Shown piece after piece: positions 36,729-44,612 of a DNA stretch of 64,000 nucleotides. The notes below the pieces were generated by a model. The model had not been told where the DNA came from. It saw only the letters and a list, made by a program, of their open reading frames with translations, and did no database searches. The DNA lies in assembly GCA_963751955.1 (NCBI GenBank), contig CAVVWM010000011.1, positions 62,001 to 126,000 on the forward strand, written 5' to 3'. The position numbers and the translations under genes are program-made. Positions within the stretch are counted from its first letter, which is position 1. Each line of letters starts with the position of its first letter. Source of the DNA: JABDIY01 sp963751955 (GTDB lineage Bacteria; Actinomycetota; Acidimicrobiia; Acidimicrobiales; SZUA-35).

Positions 36729-38252
36729 TCAGGTTTCGTGGGCCAATCGAGACGCCCGCATCTGGTTGGCGGCTGCCACCGACGCCAGAAGTGCCTTCGC
36801 CTTGTTATGACACTCCAGATCCTCGAGCTCGGGGTCGGAGTCGGCCACCACGCCCGCCCCGGCCTGCACCGATGCCATTCCGTTTGAACACACCATCGTT
36901 CGTATGGTGATAGCGGTGTCGAAAGTTCCGTTGAAACCGAAGTAGCCGACTACCCCGGCGTAGGGGCCTCGCCGTACTGGCTCGAGCTCGTCGATTATTT
37001 CCATCGCCCGAACCTTCGGAGCACCCGACACTGTCCCTGCCGGCAGTGTGGCTCGGAGGACGTCCACAACCGATGCATCGGGCCGAAGGTTGCCTTCGAC
37101 CTGGCTGCTGAGATGCATCACATGGCTGTATTTTTCCAGTGTCATCATCTCCGTGACCTCGAGGGATCCGAACTCCACCACCCGACCAAGATCGTTTCGG
37201 GCCAGATCGACCAGCATCACGTGCTCGGCTCTCTCCTTGGGGTCCTCGGCCAGCTCCGCCGCCAATCGGCGATCGTGGGCATCGTCTTTTCCTCGAAAGC
37301 GGGTGCCTGCAATCGGACGCGAGATCACGCGACGTTGCTGGACTTGCACGAGCGGCTCGGGCGAGCACCCGACCAAACTCAACTCTGGATGACGTATGAG
37401 ATACATGTACGGGCTGGGGTTGATCTGGCGGAGAACTCGATAAACATCGGTGTCGTCGGCTTCCAAGGGGAAATCGAATCGCTGCGATAACACGACCTGG
37501 AATATGTCGCCTGCAACGATGTACTCCTTCGCCGCTTTGACAGCAGCCTGATAGAGGCCGGACCCCAACGACGAGGTCACGGCCGGCAACGGTTGTTCGC
37601 CGAGCAGTTGCAGCATCGGCTCATCCACTGGGCGGGCACCGTCAGCGGCAAGCGTATGCAGTCGTTCGAGCGCCTGGTCGTATGCAGTATCCACCTCAGC
37701 TGGGGAGGGGTTTTCGGGCAGAAGCGCAACCGAAGCGAGAAGAACTCGCTGTCGCCAATGGTCATAGGCTGCAATGTCTCCCACGACGTCGATCAGAGCG
37801 TCCGGGTAACCCTGGTCGTCGGCAGGTGAGTTGGGCAGCCGTTCGACCTCGCGAACCACGTCGTAGCCAAAGAACCCAACCAGTCCCGCTCCCAACGGTG
37901 GGTCATCGGGATTGACAGGTGAGGTCAGCGTGGAGATTAGGTGATCAACCGCTGCGAGGATTCCTCGATCGGTCGGCAGTTCCGGCACCGGAAGCGAACC
38001 CTGAACCTCGACACTGAGGCCATGGGCCACCAGCGTGGCCAGTGGCCGCCTGCCGACAAAGGAGTATCGGCTCCATCGTTCCCCGTGTTCGGCTGACTCG
38101 AGCAGGAACCCAGGTTCACTACCGACGCATCGCAAGAACCCGCTTATGGGAGTTGCCATGTCGGCCAGGAGCTCTGCTCGAACCGGAATCGCCCGATGGT
38201 GCCGAGCCAGTTCGACGAATTCGTGGCGATCGAGGTCTACGACGAGATTCAT
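36729..38252 (-). CDS. trpE: Anthranilate synthase component I
   Basis: 507 aa. Chorismate-binding enzyme of tryptophan synthesis. Seen: N-terminal FLLESAEHGERWSRYSFVGRRP (with the Leu-Leu-Glu-Ser inhibitor-binding motif), SPYMYLIRHPELSLVGCSPEPLVQV, RPIAGTRFRG, LVDLARNDLGRV and LPAGTVSGAPKVRAMEIIDELEPV. The ATG at 38252 overlaps the TGA of hisI (ATGA); AGGAGG lies 12 bases upstream. No trpG/trpD follows in this operon. The placement behind groES-like and hisI genes is unusual. Confidence 0.96.
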   Translation of the reverse strand: MNLVVDLDRHEFVELARHHRAIPVRAELLADMATPISGFLRCVGSEPGFLLESAEHGERWSRYSFVGRRPLATLVAHGLSVEVQGSLPVPELPTDRGILAAVDHLISTLTSPVNPDDPPLGAGLVGFFGYDVVREVERLPNSPADDQGYPDALIDVVGDIAAYDHWRQRVLLASVALLPENPSPAEVDTAYDQALERLHTLAADGARPVDEPMLQLLGEQPLPAVTSSLGSGLYQAAVKAAKEYIVAGDIFQVVLSQRFDFPLEADDTDVYRVLRQINPSPYMYLIRHPELSLVGCSPEPLVQVQQRRVISRPIAGTRFRGKDDAHDRRLAAELAEDPKERAEHVMLVDLARNDLGRVVEFGSLEVTEMMTLEKYSHVMHLSSQVEGNLRPDASVVDVLRATLPAGTVSGAPKVRAMEIIDELEPVRRGPYAGVVGYFGFNGTFDTAITIRTMVCSNGMASVQAGAGVVADSDPELEDLECHNKAKALLASVAAANQMRASRLAHET

Positions 38253-38641
38253 GTGCTGGTCTCGCCTCCTGAGCCCGAAGGTTGAGTTGTTTCGTGCAGC
38301 GGAGTGAATCCGGGAAGCGGCGTGGAGAAGCAGGTATTGGCCCCCGTATGGCACGCTGGGCCCATCGGCACCACTTTGATCAGCAACGTGTCACCGTCGC
38401 AGTCCACGTCGATGGTGACAATCTGTTGTGTGTTCCCCGAGGTGGCTCCTTTGTGCCAGAGCTCCGACCTCGAACGGCTCCAGAAGACCGTTTCCCCGGT
38501 CGCAGCCGACAAGGACAAGGACTCTTGGTTCATCCACGCCATCATGAGCACGTCGCCGGTTCGCACGTCCTGAACGATGGCGGGAACCAATCCGTCGTCG
38601 TTGAACGCGATCTTCGCTACATCAACACCGTGGGACCGCAC
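38249..38641 (-). CDS. hisI: Phosphoribosyl-AMP cyclohydrolase
   Basis: 130 aa. Third step of histidine synthesis. The family motifs DVLMMAWMNQESL, VFWSRSRSELWHKGATSGNTQ, and the metal ligands DVDCDGDTLLIKV and GPACHTGANTCF are all present. The GTG start overlaps the TAG of the groES-like gene (TAGTG), and the stop overlaps trpE, so all three are translationally coupled. No HisE domain is fused. Confidence 0.95.
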   Translation of the reverse strand: MRSHGVDVAKIAFNDDGLVPAIVQDVRTGDVLMMAWMNQESLSLSAATGETVFWSRSRSELWHKGATSGNTQQIVTIDVDCDGDTLLIKVVPMGPACHTGANTCFSTPLPGFTPLHETTQPSGSGGETST

Positions 38642-38964
38642 TACAGATACAGGCCGGTAGGTGAATCGTCGAGGCGTTCTGCGGCCACGGCATGGATGTC
38701 CCGCTCACGCAACATTATGTAGTCCGTTCCGCCGACCTCAACCTCGTGCCTGTCTTCGGGGTTGAACAGCACCCGATCATGCAACTGCATCGAGCGGACG
38801 TTCGGTCCATGAGCTACGACCTCAGCCCAAGTCAACCGCTTTCCAACCTGTGCCGTTGCGGGAATCAGAATACCGCCGGTGCTCTTTCGTTCGCCGTCGG
38901 GTCCTTCGATCCGCACCAGCACCCGATCGCTCAACATCTTGATCGGAAGACGTCCGTTGTCCAT
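38641..38964 (-). CDS. groES: GroES-type co-chaperonin
   Basis: 107 aa. The cpn10 fold is indicated by IKMLSDRVLVRIEGPDGERKSTGGILIPATAQ and DRVLFNPEDRHEVEVGGTDYIMLRERDIHAV. It is slightly longer than classic GroES, with a short C-terminal tail, and no groEL is next to it, so it may be a second, specialised co-chaperonin. The ATG at 38964 is supported by TATTCT six bases upstream (leaderless). It is the first gene of a coupled groES-hisI-trpE operon. Confidence 0.88.
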   Translation of the reverse strand: MDNGRLPIKMLSDRVLVRIEGPDGERKSTGGILIPATAQVGKRLTWAEVVAHGPNVRSMQLHDRVLFNPEDRHEVEVGGTDYIMLRERDIHAVAAERLDDSPTGLYL

Positions 38965-38970
38965 CACATC

Positions 38971-38976
38971 AGAATA
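38971..38976 (-). promoter_or_regulatory. -10 box (TATTCT) of the groES-hisI-trpE operon
   Basis: TATTCT on the minus strand ends six bases before the groES-like ATG. A longer frame starting at 39009 is therefore not favoured. Confidence 0.5.
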
Positions 38977-39040
38977 CCGGCGCACGACACCGGCTCTGCT
39001 GGTGGTCAACCTCAGCCGCCCTGTTTCCGGGCCGAGTGTC

Positions 39041-39046
39041 TAGATT
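39041..39046 (+). promoter_or_regulatory. -10 box (TAGATT) of leaderless methyltransferase gene
   Basis: TAGATT ends six bases before the GTG at 39053. Confidence 0.5.
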
Positions 39047-39052
39047 GCTCAG

Positions 39053-39709
39053 GTGCCAGATAATGCGACCAGTAAACGATCGCCTAGCTCCGCCGCCCTT
39101 TTCGATCGTTGGGCTTCAACCTATGACCGCACCATCCTTCAGAGGTTCACATATCGCCCTCTTCATGATGCGGTCCTTCGGCATCTGGGGCCACTACGGC
39201 CTGATCGGGTTGTGGACATCGGGTGCGGCACCGGCCAGTTGACCAGGCGGCTCGCTGATCACTTCAGTGGTGCCAACGTCACCGGGTTCGACTACTCGGC
39301 CGGGATGCTCGCCCAGGCGCGAGTCCGCGATGAGAACTTGGACACCGCCGCTCTCGTTCGAGCCGATGCAACCAACTTGCCGTGTGCGCCGGGTTCGGTC
39401 GATCTGATCACATGCACCGAGTCCTTCCACTGGTACCCGGACCAAGGCAAGTCGCTACAAGACATGGCGGCCGCACTGCGTCGCGGCGGACGGGTAGCTA
39501 TCGGTTCAGTTGCAGCCTTCGGCTGCTTTGACCAGCGAGCCCTCGAGCATCTCAGCTCGCGAATCAATCAACCAATCCGAGCCTTGCCAGCATCGGCGCT
39601 AGCAGAACTCATGGAAGCCGCTGGCTTGAAAATCGTCGTACAACGACGAGTACCACGACCTTCGATCCTGCTCCCGCTCCCCCTGCTGACGATCGGCGAA
39701 AAGCCTTAG
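39053..39709 (+). CDS. SAM-dependent class I methyltransferase
   Basis: 218 aa. SAM-binding motif I is VVDIGCGTGQLTRRLAD, motif II VTGFDYSAGML, and a motif near ADATNLPCAPGSVDLITCTESFHWYPD resembles the UbiE/Methyltransf_11 family. The substrate is unknown. The GTG start is leaderless-type. It is divergent from groES and its end overlaps the convergent hisF stop by 4 bp. Confidence 0.88.
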   Translation: MPDNATSKRSPSSAALFDRWASTYDRTILQRFTYRPLHDAVLRHLGPLRPDRVVDIGCGTGQLTRRLADHFSGANVTGFDYSAGMLAQARVRDENLDTAALVRADATNLPCAPGSVDLITCTESFHWYPDQGKSLQDMAAALRRGGRVAIGSVAAFGCFDQRALEHLSSRINQPIRALPASALAELMEAAGLKIVVQRRVPRPSILLPLPLLTIGEKP

Positions 39710-40476
39710 TGTGGCGGGCGCACGGTGATCCCGGCCGCTGACAGCCGTTGCTTTGCCTCTGCGATCGTGTGCTCTCCAAAGTGAAAAATGCTCGCTGCGA
39801 GCACCGCGTCAGCCCCACCCGTTGCTGCTCCTTCGACGAGATGGTGCAGATTTCCGACTCCGCCCGAAGCAACGACCGGGATGTTGACCGAATCGACAAC
39901 CGCTCTGGTGAGAGTGAGTTCAAAACCTTCTTTGGTCCCGTCGCGATCCATCGACGTCAAGAGGATCTCGCCTGCGCCCCGGGCCTCCGCCTCCATTGCC
40001 CATTCGATCGCGTCAACTCCGGTCTCTCGGCGTCCACCGTGGGTGAACACCTCGTACCCGCTCGACGTCGTTTCCGAACTCCGAGCATCGACCGCGACGA
40101 CACAACACTGGGATCCGAACTCAGCAGCGATTTCGGTGATCAACTCTGGGCGCGCCAACGCTGCCGACATGACCGAAACCTTGTCGGCTCCAGCCCGCAA
40201 GAGCCGTCGAGCGTCGTCGACGGATCGAACACCTCCGCCGATTGTGAATGGTATGAAGACCGTTTCGGCTACCGCAGCCGCCATCGCAACGGTTGTGTCG
40301 CGATTCTCATGCGACGCTGTGATGTCGAGGAAGACGAGCTCGTCGGCTCCCTGCGCGTCGTAGGCGGCCGCCAATTCGACGGGGTCACCCGCGTCTCGAA
40401 TGTTGACGAAGTTCACCCCTTTCACGACGCGACCCTTGTCTACATCGAGACACGGGATGACCCGGACGACTTTCAT
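39706..40476 (-). CDS. hisF: Imidazole glycerol phosphate synthase cyclase subunit
   Basis: 256 aa TIM barrel. It starts MKVVRVIPCLDVDKGRVVKGVNF with the catalytic Asp, and shows ELVFLDITAS, IPFTIGGGVRSVDDARRLL, LLTSMDRDGTKEGF (second catalytic Asp) and VVASGGVGNLHHL. It pairs with HisH. Last gene of the hisB-H-A-F run; ATG overlaps the hisA stop by one base (TGATG). Confidence 0.97.
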   Translation of the reverse strand: MKVVRVIPCLDVDKGRVVKGVNFVNIRDAGDPVELAAAYDAQGADELVFLDITASHENRDTTVAMAAAVAETVFIPFTIGGGVRSVDDARRLLRAGADKVSVMSAALARPELITEIAAEFGSQCCVVAVDARSSETTSSGYEVFTHGGRRETGVDAIEWAMEAEARGAGEILLTSMDRDGTKEGFELTLTRAVVDSVNIPVVASGGVGNLHHLVEGAATGGADAVLAASIFHFGEHTIAEAKQRLSAAGITVRPPH

Positions 40477-41228
40477 CAGCGCGACCGGTCTCGTTGCCCG
40501 AGGATGTCAACCGCTTCCGCCACGGTGAACGCCCCTTCGTAAATGGCGCGACCGGCGATAACTCCCTCCAACCTCCGCTCGCCAGCTGCGGCCCGAACGA
40601 CTAGTTCGGCCAAACGACGTAGATCGTCGATGGTGCCGACCCCGCCTGAGGCGACGATAGGAACAACAGATTCGGCGAGTAGGTCGGCGAGTCCCCCTGT
40701 GTCGGGACCCTCCATCGTTCCGTCCCGAGCGATGTCGGTGGCCACAATCGCAGCAACTCCTGCGTCAGCGAATCGGGCGGCCGCATCGAGGACCGACAAA
40801 TCGGAGGTTTCAGTCCAGCCGTGAGTGGCGATCAGCCCGTTTCGAGCGTCGAGCCCAACCGCAACCGGTTGCCGTGCCGCTACCCGGGCAACCAGATCCG
40901 GGTTCTCAACCGCAGCGGTTCCGATGACGACCCGCGATACACCGAGCTGCGCCAGCTGTTGGGCTGCCTCCACGGATCGGACACCTCCACCCACCTGCAC
41001 CGGCACGTCGACTGTTCCGCACACCGCCGCGATCGATTTGTGATTGGTCGCCGTCCCCGACCGGGCCGCATCGAGATCGACCATGTGAATCCACGCTGCG
41101 CCTTGGGCAACGAATTCGATCGCCTGGGCCACTGGATCAGCGTTGTAGGTAGTCGCTGCGCTGTAATCGCCTTTGAGTAATCGTACGCACGATCCGCCCA
41201 AGAGATCGATTGCTGGATAGAGAATCAT
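40476..41228 (-). CDS. hisA: ProFAR isomerase
   Basis: 250 aa TIM barrel. It begins MILYPAIDLLGGSCVRLLKGD with the catalytic Asp, and shows WIHMVDLDAARSG, VQVGGGVRSVEAAQQL, VATDIARDGTMEGPD and IVASGGVGTIDDL. Actinobacterial HisA may be the bifunctional PriA that also replaces TrpF; here a separate trpF exists in the window, which suggests HisA need not do both. It overlaps hisH by 4 bp. Confidence 0.95.
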   Translation of the reverse strand: MILYPAIDLLGGSCVRLLKGDYSAATTYNADPVAQAIEFVAQGAAWIHMVDLDAARSGTATNHKSIAAVCGTVDVPVQVGGGVRSVEAAQQLAQLGVSRVVIGTAAVENPDLVARVAARQPVAVGLDARNGLIATHGWTETSDLSVLDAAARFADAGVAAIVATDIARDGTMEGPDTGGLADLLAESVVPIVASGGVGTIDDLRRLAELVVRAAAGERRLEGVIAGRAIYEGAFTVAEAVDILGQRDRSR

Positions 41229-41848
41229 TTCAGATCCTCTTCACAGGAGCGGACCCAGTTACCGAGCAGCGCTAGTCCGGCTGAGGACGACTTCTCCGGA
41301 TGGCACTGAGTGGCCCAGACGTTGTCATCGGCAACCACGGCGGTGACCGCCCCGCCGTAGTCCACAGTTGCAACTGTGTGGCTGTCGTCGGGCGCCGCAT
41401 AGGAATGAACGAAGTAGAGCCAAGGATCACCCAATCCAGCGACCGCCGGATGATCCGGCTGCACCATAACAAGGCGATTCCACTGCATCTGTGGCCGCTT
41501 GACCTCAGGTGGGAGCAGCTGCACCTGACCTTTCAGAACCCCGAGACCATCGACCCCGGGCGACTCTTCGCTGCCCTCATAGAGCAGTTGCATACCGACA
41601 CAGATACCGATGAAAGGACGGCCACTAGCGGCGGCCTCACATGCGTGATCAGCCAACCCCGTTCGGTGCAGGGCCCGCATACACGCACCGAAAGCGCCAA
41701 CGCCTGGCAGCACAACTCCGTCGGCGTCACGGATGAAGCCCGGGTCCGACGTGAGATGGGCATCGGCACCAACTCTGGTTAGCGCCTTCTGTGCCGAACG
41801 AAGATTGCCGATGCCATAGTCGAGTACCGCAACGACAGGAGCGATCAC
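41225..41848 (-). CDS. hisH: Imidazole glycerol phosphate synthase glutaminase subunit
   Basis: 207 aa class I glutamine amidotransferase. Nucleophile Cys in PFIGICVGMQLLYEGSEE; His and Glu in WATQCHPEKSSSAGL; the start region shows VAVLDYGIGNLRS. It supplies ammonia to HisF. The start overlaps the hisB stop by 4 bp. Confidence 0.96.
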   Translation of the reverse strand: MIAPVVAVLDYGIGNLRSAQKALTRVGADAHLTSDPGFIRDADGVVLPGVGAFGACMRALHRTGLADHACEAAASGRPFIGICVGMQLLYEGSEESPGVDGLGVLKGQVQLLPPEVKRPQMQWNRLVMVQPDHPAVAGLGDPWLYFVHSYAAPDDSHTVATVDYGGAVTAVVADDNVWATQCHPEKSSSAGLALLGNWVRSCEEDLK

Positions 41849-42438
41849 AGGACTCCTTTGGTGGAAGGCACAACGCCGTCCTCCACGACCTCAACAGCAT
41901 CGCGTAGGCAGCGGGCCAGGCCTTTGAAACTCGCTTCGATGATGTGGTGCACATTGGAGCCGTACTGAAGCTCGACATGGAGCGTGATCCCAGCAGCGGT
42001 GGCAAAACTCTGCATCACGTGTTCAGCCAGCGACGGGTCGAAGGGAGGGGTCCCCAACGGAATGGCTTCGGGCATCTGGACCCGCCACACGAAGTACGGC
42101 CGGCCCGAGAGATCCAGTGCGACGCGAACCAGAGACTCATCCAACGGGAAGAACCCGCTGGCAAATCGTCGAACGCCTGCCTTGGATCCAATCGCCTCGG
42201 CAAAACACTCACCCAGCACGATCGCCGTGTCTTCGACGGTGTGATGAGCATCGATATGAAGGTCCCCAGCGGCTTTCACAGAAAGATCGAAACCGCCATG
42301 TCGACCGAGCTGATCAAGCATGTGGTCATAGAATGGAAGCCCCGTCGAGATGTTTGTCTGACCGCTGCCATCCAAGTCGATCGAGACCTCGATCGAGGTC
42401 TCCTTGGTCGATCGGGAACGAGACGCAGAACGCACCAT
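41845..42438 (-). CDS. hisB: Imidazoleglycerol-phosphate dehydratase
   Basis: 197 aa, monofunctional type. Metal-binding His clusters are seen in FYDHMLDQLGRHGGFD, DLHIDAHHTVEDTAIVLGE, LAEHVMQSFA and NVHHIIEASFKGLARCLRDA. It is the first gene of hisB-H-A-F. The ATG stands only nine bases from a 102-bp tandem repeat. GAATAATGTAATGG just upstream may hold the -10 box, with GTG (second codon) a possible leaderless start. Confidence 0.96.
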   Translation of the reverse strand: MVRSASRSRSTKETSIEVSIDLDGSGQTNISTGLPFYDHMLDQLGRHGGFDLSVKAAGDLHIDAHHTVEDTAIVLGECFAEAIGSKAGVRRFASGFFPLDESLVRVALDLSGRPYFVWRVQMPEAIPLGTPPFDPSLAEHVMQSFATAAGITLHVELQYGSNVHHIIEASFKGLARCLRDAVEVVEDGVVPSTKGVL

Positions 42439-42446
42439 TACATTAT

Positions 42447-42676
42447 TCCGCTCGCCTGCGTTCGTTCCTCACTCCGGGTCGCTCCAATCGCTTCGCTATG
42501 TGAGGACCCGCCATCTGCTGCTCCGTCCCTCCGCAGCCTCACGACCACTCCGCTCGCCTGCGTTCGTTCCTCACTCCGGGTCGCTCCAATCGCTTCGCTA
42601 TGTGAGGACCCGCCATCTGCTGCTCCGTCCCTCCGCAGCCTCACGACCACTCCGCTCGCCTGCGTTGGTTCCTCAC
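42447..42676. repeat. 102-bp tandem repeat, 2.25 copies
   Basis: Units start at 42447, 42549 and 42651 with TCCGCTCGCCTGCGTT. The first two are full-length and appear identical, and the third stops after 26 bases with one change. The unit is intergenic, rich in CGCTTCGC-like motifs and starts nine bases from hisB. No cas genes or spacers, so not a CRISPR. Confidence 0.9.
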
Positions 42677-42701
42677 GTAATTCCCTTTCAGGTGACCGTC
42701 T

Positions 42702-42798
42702 CCACGGAGGTTCCGTTGCCCTCACTCGTTCCACCGGGCCCACGTCCTCACTCGCTGACGCTCGCTTCGTGGTCCCTTCAGAACTCAACTCGCACCGG
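42702..42798. repeat. Dispersed repeat, copy 3 (inverted, diverged)
   Basis: The reverse complement matches the segment GGTGCGAG to CCTCCGTGG of copies 1-2, sharing GGGACCACGAAGCGAGCG, AACGTGGGCCC-like and CAACGGAACCTCCGTGG blocks with scattered differences. Confidence 0.75.
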
Positions 42799-42859
42799 CA
42801 CACGCACCAGCAGCGTCCTGACCGCTGGCACTGAAGAAGGCTGAACGTGCGGTCCTGAC

Positions 42860-42865
42860 TAGGCT
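42860..42865 (+). promoter_or_regulatory. -10 box (TAGGCT) before the 60-aa gene
   Basis: TAGGCT is followed by seven bases and GTG at 42873, the leaderless pattern. Confidence 0.4.
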
Positions 42866-42872
42866 CAGCACC

Positions 42873-43055
42873 GTGAGTTTGGATCGGGTTGCGCTCGGAA
42901 CCATTGCGATGAGTCTTGACGAATTGATCAATCGGTTGGGTGCTGAAACGGCAAACGCGGACGACAACGACGAAATCTCAGTTGCGTTGCTCGACATCGA
43001 ACGGCAGCTGCAATCTTGCGCTCGGCGCTTCAATTCCACGCTCCGTAAGCGCTGA
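42873..43055 (+). CDS. Small protein of unknown function (60 aa)
   Basis: 60 aa from a GTG, acidic in the middle and basic at the end: MSLDRVALGTIAMSLDELIN, then DDNDEISVALLDIERQL and SCARRFNSTLRKR. It looks like two helices, possibly coiled. I do not recognise a family. Support comes from the leaderless -10 box, the balanced composition and a strong terminator 130 bases downstream. It sits between the repeat region and hisD. Confidence 0.5.
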   Translation: MSLDRVALGTIAMSLDELINRLGAETANADDNDEISVALLDIERQLQSCARRFNSTLRKR

Positions 43056-43126
43056 AATCCAAACACCCTTAGACAATGCGGTGACTATCCACCGCACCCC
43101 AAACCGACTTGAGTTATGTTACCCAT

Positions 43127-43179
43127 ACCAGGTTCCCGCCACCTGGTAGCAGCGATTTGGGGATCCGCCGCCCCGGATC
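43127..43179. promoter_or_regulatory. Two hairpins downstream of the 60-aa gene
   Basis: ACCAGGT/ACCTGGT (43127-43133 with 43141-43147) and GATCCG/CGGATC (43162-43167 with 43174-43179) form two short stems directly before a strong terminator. They may be part of one structured 3' or leader region. Confidence 0.4.
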
Positions 43180-43185
43180 GCGCCG

Positions 43186-43219
43186 CTGGCGCCCCTTCGG
43201 GGGCGCCAGTGATTCTTTT
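43186..43219 (+). terminator. Rho-independent terminator with TTCG tetraloop
   Basis: CTGGCGCCCC-TTCG-GGGGCGCCAG is a perfect 10-bp stem with a stable UUCG loop, followed by TGATTCTTTT. It lies upstream of the hisD -10 box, so it should end the transcript of the 60-aa gene rather than attenuate hisD. Confidence 0.75.
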
Positions 43220-43263
43220 GGCGCCAGTGATGGTTCGGATCTACTGATCACAGCCGGTGTTGT

Positions 43264-43269
43264 TACCGT
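43264..43269 (+). promoter_or_regulatory. -10 box (TACCGT) of leaderless hisD
   Basis: TACCGT ends seven bases before the GTG at 43277 and decides that start; the frame is open much further upstream (to 43109) through the terminator. Confidence 0.45.
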
Positions 43270-43276
43270 TGGCCCG

Positions 43277-44560
43277 GTGTTGAACAAGCTCGACCTCAGA
43301 GGTCACGGAACCGATGTGAACGGTCTGCTCCCACGCCCAAACATCTCCGGCGAAGAGCCGAACGCGGCGGTCGCCGACATCATCGCTTCTGTGCGTCGGG
43401 ACGGTGATTCTGCTGTGGTTGCTTATACGTCCGCCTTCGATGGAGTGGACAATCCGGAGTATCGAGTCGAGGCCGACGAGATTCACGCCGCTATCGACCG
43501 GATCTCGCCCGAGGTTCGCGCCGCTCTCGAAGTCGCAGTCGAGAACGTCGGCGTGTTCCACCGGCATCAGCTGCGCAAAGAGGCGGTGATCGAAAGCCAA
43601 GGCATGATCATTCGTGCGTTCCAAAAGCCTGTGAAGCGCGCGGGGCTGTACGTTCCTGGCGGGCGTGCGGTTTACCCGAGCACCGTGGTTATGACTGCGG
43701 TGCCAGCCCGGGTGGCAGGTGTCGCAGAGATTGCGTTGTGCGTCCCGCCCGACCGGACCACTGGAACAGTCTCACCCGTGGTGCTGGCGGCAGCAGCTCT
43801 CTCGGGCGTCGACGAGGTGTATGCGGTCGGTGGTGCTCAGGCGATCGCCACCATGGCCTACGGAACCGATCTCGTGAAGCCGGTCGACGTGATCGCCGGC
43901 CCGGGAAACGTCTACGTGGCATTGGCCAAGCAACAAGTCTCCGGCGACGTCGGTATCGCCGCAGCGTTTGCGGGTCCATCCGAGGTCGTTGTAGTCGCCG
44001 ATGCCACGGCCGATCCCACCTTCGCTGCCATCGACGTCATCGTGCAGGCTGAACACGGGCCTGACGGGCTTGCGTGGCTCGTCACCTGGGATGAAGCCGT
44101 TGCTGATGCCGTCTGCGCTGCAGGCGAGGAGTACCTGAGAAACGCTCCACGGGCAGAGGACGTCAGGAGCACATTGGCAGAAGGGGGCTACGCCGCTCTC
44201 GTGGACGGTCCTGACGCTGCGATCGCCGTGATCGACGCAATCGCCCCGGAACATCTCGAGCTTCAAGTCGAGAATCCGGTCGATCTCGCTCGGAAGGTAA
44301 CCAACGCGGGAGCAATCTTCTGCGGCAATCTGGCGCCGGCTTCGGTCGGTGACTATGTGGCAGGGCCGAGCCATGTGTTGCCCACCTTCGGTTCGGCCCG
44401 ATTCTCCTCGGCCCTCACGGTGTCAGATTTCGTCCGCGACCATCACATCATCACGATCGATCAGAACGCCATCGACAATCTCGGCCCTCACGTCGTCGCG
44501 CTGGCCGAGGTAGAAGGTCTCGCTGCCCACGCCGAATCGGTGCGGGTGCGTCTTTCCTGA
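43277..44560 (+). CDS. hisD: Histidinol dehydrogenase
   Basis: 427 aa. Last two steps of histidine synthesis, NAD-dependent. Seen: KRAGLYVPGGRAVYPSTVVMTAVPA, EVYAVGGAQAIATMAYGT, VDVIAGPGNVYVALAK, AEHGPDGLAWLV (zinc ligand region), APEHLELQVENP and GPSHVLPTFGSARFSS. The start at 43277 gives the usual length. It is transcribed away from hisB, with no hisC in between or after it, unlike the common hisD-hisC-hisB order. mshD follows. Confidence 0.96.
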   Translation: MLNKLDLRGHGTDVNGLLPRPNISGEEPNAAVADIIASVRRDGDSAVVAYTSAFDGVDNPEYRVEADEIHAAIDRISPEVRAALEVAVENVGVFHRHQLRKEAVIESQGMIIRAFQKPVKRAGLYVPGGRAVYPSTVVMTAVPARVAGVAEIALCVPPDRTTGTVSPVVLAAAALSGVDEVYAVGGAQAIATMAYGTDLVKPVDVIAGPGNVYVALAKQQVSGDVGIAAAFAGPSEVVVVADATADPTFAAIDVIVQAEHGPDGLAWLVTWDEAVADAVCAAGEEYLRNAPRAEDVRSTLAEGGYAALVDGPDAAIAVIDAIAPEHLELQVENPVDLARKVTNAGAIFCGNLAPASVGDYVAGPSHVLPTFGSARFSSALTVSDFVRDHHIITIDQNAIDNLGPHVVALAEVEGLAAHAESVRVRLS

Positions 44561-44600
44561 CCGCAGTTCACTAACGACGGGACCAACGATGGGCCGCTCG

Positions 44601-44606
44601 TACACT
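44601..44606 (+). promoter_or_regulatory. -10 box (TACACT) of leaderless mshD
   Basis: TACACT ends six bases before the GTG at 44613. It argues against the in-frame ATG at 44589, which lies upstream of the box. Confidence 0.5.
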
Positions 44607-44612
44607 GAACAA

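Larger units (their letters stand above)
42439..42872. other. Repeat-filled gap between hisB and the 60-aa gene
   Basis: No gene is seen. It contains 2.25 copies of a 102-bp tandem repeat, an inverted diverged copy of the dispersed element found at 19.8-20.1 kb, and the promoter of the 60-aa gene. Open frames across it are repeat by-products. Confidence 0.7.

Noticed and set aside
42447..42676. Possible CRISPR array
   Set aside because: Units are 102 bp, directly adjacent and identical, with no spacers and no cas genes.
43056..43276. His-leader attenuator or T-box before hisD
   Set aside because: No histidine-rich leader ORF and no T-box sequence. The terminator lies upstream of the likely hisD promoter.
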